Below the pieces are notes generated by a model. It made no database searches. It was not told where the DNA came from and saw only the letters and a list, made by a program, of their open reading frames with translations. This document shows positions 62,677 through 64,000 of a DNA stretch of 64,000 nucleotides, one piece after another. The stretch comes from Oscillospiraceae bacterium (GTDB taxonomy: Bacteria; Bacillota; Clostridia; Oscillospirales; Ruminococcaceae): NCBI GenBank assembly GCA_900770285.1, contig CAAGJO010000010.1:1-64000 (forward strand), given 5' to 3'. How positions within the stretch are numbered: the stretch's first letter is position 1; each line of letters opens with the position of its first letter. The position numbers and the translations under genes are program-made.

Positions 62677-63381
62677 ATGATTATAGATTTTCATTCACAT
62701 ATTCTGCCCGCTATTGACGATGGTTCCAGAAGTATTGAAGAATCTGTTGCACTTCTTGACCATATGGCTGAACACGGCGTTGAAAAAGTTGTTGCCACAC
62801 CTCATTTCTACATTGAGGAACAAAGCGTTGACAGCTTTGTTGAAAAAAGAAATAACGCATATGAAAAGCTCAAGCCGTATCTTAAGCCTGAGCATCCTGA
62901 AATTCTTTTGGGTGCAGAAGTTCTGTACAGTCCCTTGCTTTCGGGAAATGATACTTTATATAAGCTGAAAATTCAAAATACAGATTATCTTTTGCTTGAA
63001 ATGCCTTATCATGAGCTTACCCCTGAAATTATTGAGGGAGTAGACAAAATCGTTGATTTTATGGATTTGAAGCTGGTTATTGCACATATTGAAAGATATC
63101 TTCATTTTACCAATTATAAAAGCCTTTGCAGCCTTATGGACCTTGATGTTTTAGGACAAATAAACGTTAAATCACTAACATCACGCCAAACAAAAAAGAA
63201 TTGCTTTAAGCTTATTAAATCCAATTATGTTCAGGTTCTTGGTTCAGATTTTCACCGTACATCCGATATTGTACCTATGGTTGACGAGGCAGCTGAAATA
63301 ATTGACAAAAAATTCGGCAGCGGATATACTCATAGTCTTATGAACAATGCTGAACTCATACTGAATAATGAAGATTTATAA
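62677..63381 (+). CDS. PHP-domain protein tyrosine phosphatase (CpsB/YwqE family)
   Basis: The 234-residue manganese-dependent phosphatase starts MIIDFHSHILPAIDDGSRSI, the HxH metal site, followed by VVATPHFY, GAEVLYSPLL, VIAHIERYLHF and VLGSDFHRTSDI, the remaining metal ligands. The ATG at 62677 has AGGTGA upstream. Relatives dephosphorylate tyrosine kinases of capsule synthesis, but no such kinase or capsule gene is nearby. It lies 21 nt behind the Cys-rich gene, in the feo transcript. Confidence 0.88.
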   Translation: MIIDFHSHILPAIDDGSRSIEESVALLDHMAEHGVEKVVATPHFYIEEQSVDSFVEKRNNAYEKLKPYLKPEHPEILLGAEVLYSPLLSGNDTLYKLKIQNTDYLLLEMPYHELTPEIIEGVDKIVDFMDLKLVIAHIERYLHFTNYKSLCSLMDLDVLGQINVKSLTSRQTKKNCFKLIKSNYVQVLGSDFHRTSDIVPMVDEAAEIIDKKFGSGYTHSLMNNAELILNNEDL

Positions 63382-63481
63382 CTTATTCAGTATATCCCAT
63401 TCTATAAGTAGGCCGATAATTTTTTAACATGCAGAAATACAAGTCCCTTATTGGAACTAATTGTAAATTATAAAAAACCTC

Positions 63482-63510
63482 TTGACATATATTGTTGAGT
63501 GTTGTATAAT
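63482..63510 (+). promoter_or_regulatory. metK promoter
   Basis: TTGACA (63482-63487), 17 nt, TATAAT (63505-63510), just before the riboswitch. The stretch 63382-63481 shows no gene or clear terminator. Confidence 0.85.
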
Positions 63511-63527
63511 TATTTTGAAATTAATAC

Positions 63528-63623
63528 CTTATCAAGAGTGGTGGAGGAACAGGTCCTATGAAGCCCGGCAACCTAACTTATTATGTTAAGGTGCCAAATC
63601 CTGCGGTATTTCCGAGAGATGAG
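63528..63623 (+). promoter_or_regulatory. SAM-I (S-box) riboswitch
   Basis: The S-box core is plain: CTTATCAAGAG, then GGTGGAGG, GGCCC-type CCTATGAAGCCCGGCAACC, GGTGCCAAATCC and GAGAGATGAG. P1 forms from CTTATC (63528-63533) and GATGAG (63618-63623). SAM binding stabilises P1 and lets the downstream terminator form, turning off metK when SAM is plentiful. Confidence 0.95.
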
Positions 63624-63640
63624 GATTTTTATAAAAACTC

Positions 63641-63668
63641 AGACGTTTCGGAATGAAACGTCTTTTTT
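63641..63668 (+). terminator. Riboswitch-controlled terminator
   Basis: AGACGTTTC (63641-63649) pairs with GAAACGTCT (63655-63663), followed by T residues. It is the expression platform of the SAM riboswitch. Confidence 0.92.
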
Positions 63669-63709
63669 ATTTTCTCGTCCTTAAGCTAATCTGGAAAGGA
63701 ACGATTATT

Positions 63710-64000
63710 ATGTCAAAACAGCTTTTTACTTCTGAATCTGTAACAGAAGGACATCCCGACAAAATCTGCGATCAGATTTCCGATGCAATTCTTGACGCTC
63801 TGCTTGAACAGGATCCCCTTTCAAGAGTTGCCTGCGAAACAGTTACTACAACCGGTTTTATTATGTGCATGGGAGAAATCTCCACTAAGGCAAACATTGA
63901 TATACCTCAGATCGCCAGAGATACAGTTATTGAAATTGGATATGACCGTGCAAAATACGGCTTTGACGGACATACATGCTCAGTAATGACTACAATAGAC
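63710..64000 (+). CDS. metK: S-adenosylmethionine synthetase, partial
   Basis: The first 97 codons are in the window and the gene runs off the right edge. It begins [20 protein letters not shown] with [12 protein letters not shown] after it, and [16 protein letters not shown] further on, both MetK signatures. AAAGGA precedes the ATG. It makes SAM from methionine and ATP, and its control by a SAM-I riboswitch agrees with the assignment. Confidence 0.97.
   Translation, partial: MSKQLFTSESVTEGHPDKICDQISDAILDALLEQDPLSRVACETVTTTGFIMCMGEISTKANIDIPQIARDTVIEIGYDRAKYGFDGHTCSVMTTID

Overview
The window is a chromosomal segment of a low-GC Gram-positive bacterium of the class Clostridia. My best guess is a Ruminococcus-like member of the Oscillospirales. 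The reasons are near-consensus sigma-A promoters with 17-nt spacers, strong AGGAGG ribosome sites, frequent TTG and GTG starts, PolC-type replicase, an alaS T-box, a SAM-I riboswitch, YlmC, a Spo0A-type DNA-binding domain, short-form HisG with HisZ, and single-chain PurL. The genus is inference only. Nearly all of it is housekeeping DNA; the clear accessory part is the left 2.8 kb.

Layout. 1-2.77 kb is one end of an integrated mobile element: a truncated small HTH gene, a divergent operator region, an XRE repressor, and a tyrosine integrase with an HTH segment inside it. The element abuts the 3' end of a tRNA-Leu(UAG). Upstream of that tRNA, on the same predicted transcript, lie two tandem tRNA-Leu-derived copies in which part of the D arm is replaced by a hairpin and the 3' acceptor strand is missing. 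This is the most unusual structure in the window.

3.2-17.6 kb: purL; a minus-strand unit of a 46-residue ORF, glutamate-cysteine ligase and an overlapping class II amidotransferase; a serine hydrolase; purA; a transglutaminase-like protein followed by a eukaryotic-type hisA; then ddl-murI-DUF1934-argS. 17.7-34.6 kb, mostly minus strand: M18 aminopeptidase, a lytic transglycosylase-coaE-tsaC-prfA unit, a DUF951 gene, rplM-rpsI, prmA with a PII-like gene, ahcY (plus), a small membrane protein (plus), rpsB-tsf, ylmC, T-box-controlled alaS with a HIT gene, and tadA with a TSUP permease.

34.7-39.3 kb is the str operon (rpsL-rpsG-fusA-tuf, with an extra tuf promoter). 39.4-47.6 kb is a histidine operon, hisZ-G-D-(acetyltransferase)-(flavoprotein)-B-H-F-(SdpI family)-I-E, driven by one promoter with a palindromic operator. 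It lacks hisA and hisC; the eukaryotic-type hisA at 12.6 kb fills one gap. Two copies of a roughly 0.2 kb terminal-inverted-repeat element sit in its intergenic gaps. 47.7-58.3 kb is the conserved pyrH-frr-uppS-cdsA-dxr-rseP-ispG-polC cluster (UMP kinase, ribosome recycling, isoprenoid and phospholipid synthesis, site-2 protease, replication).

58.5-64 kb: a Spo0A-like regulator with a degenerate receiver domain, a divergent helical-bundle protein, a ferrous iron operon (feoA, feoB, Cys-rich membrane protein, PHP-type phosphatase) with a candidate DtxR-type box, and metK under a SAM-I riboswitch, cut by the right edge. I saw no CRISPR array, transposase gene or rRNA.
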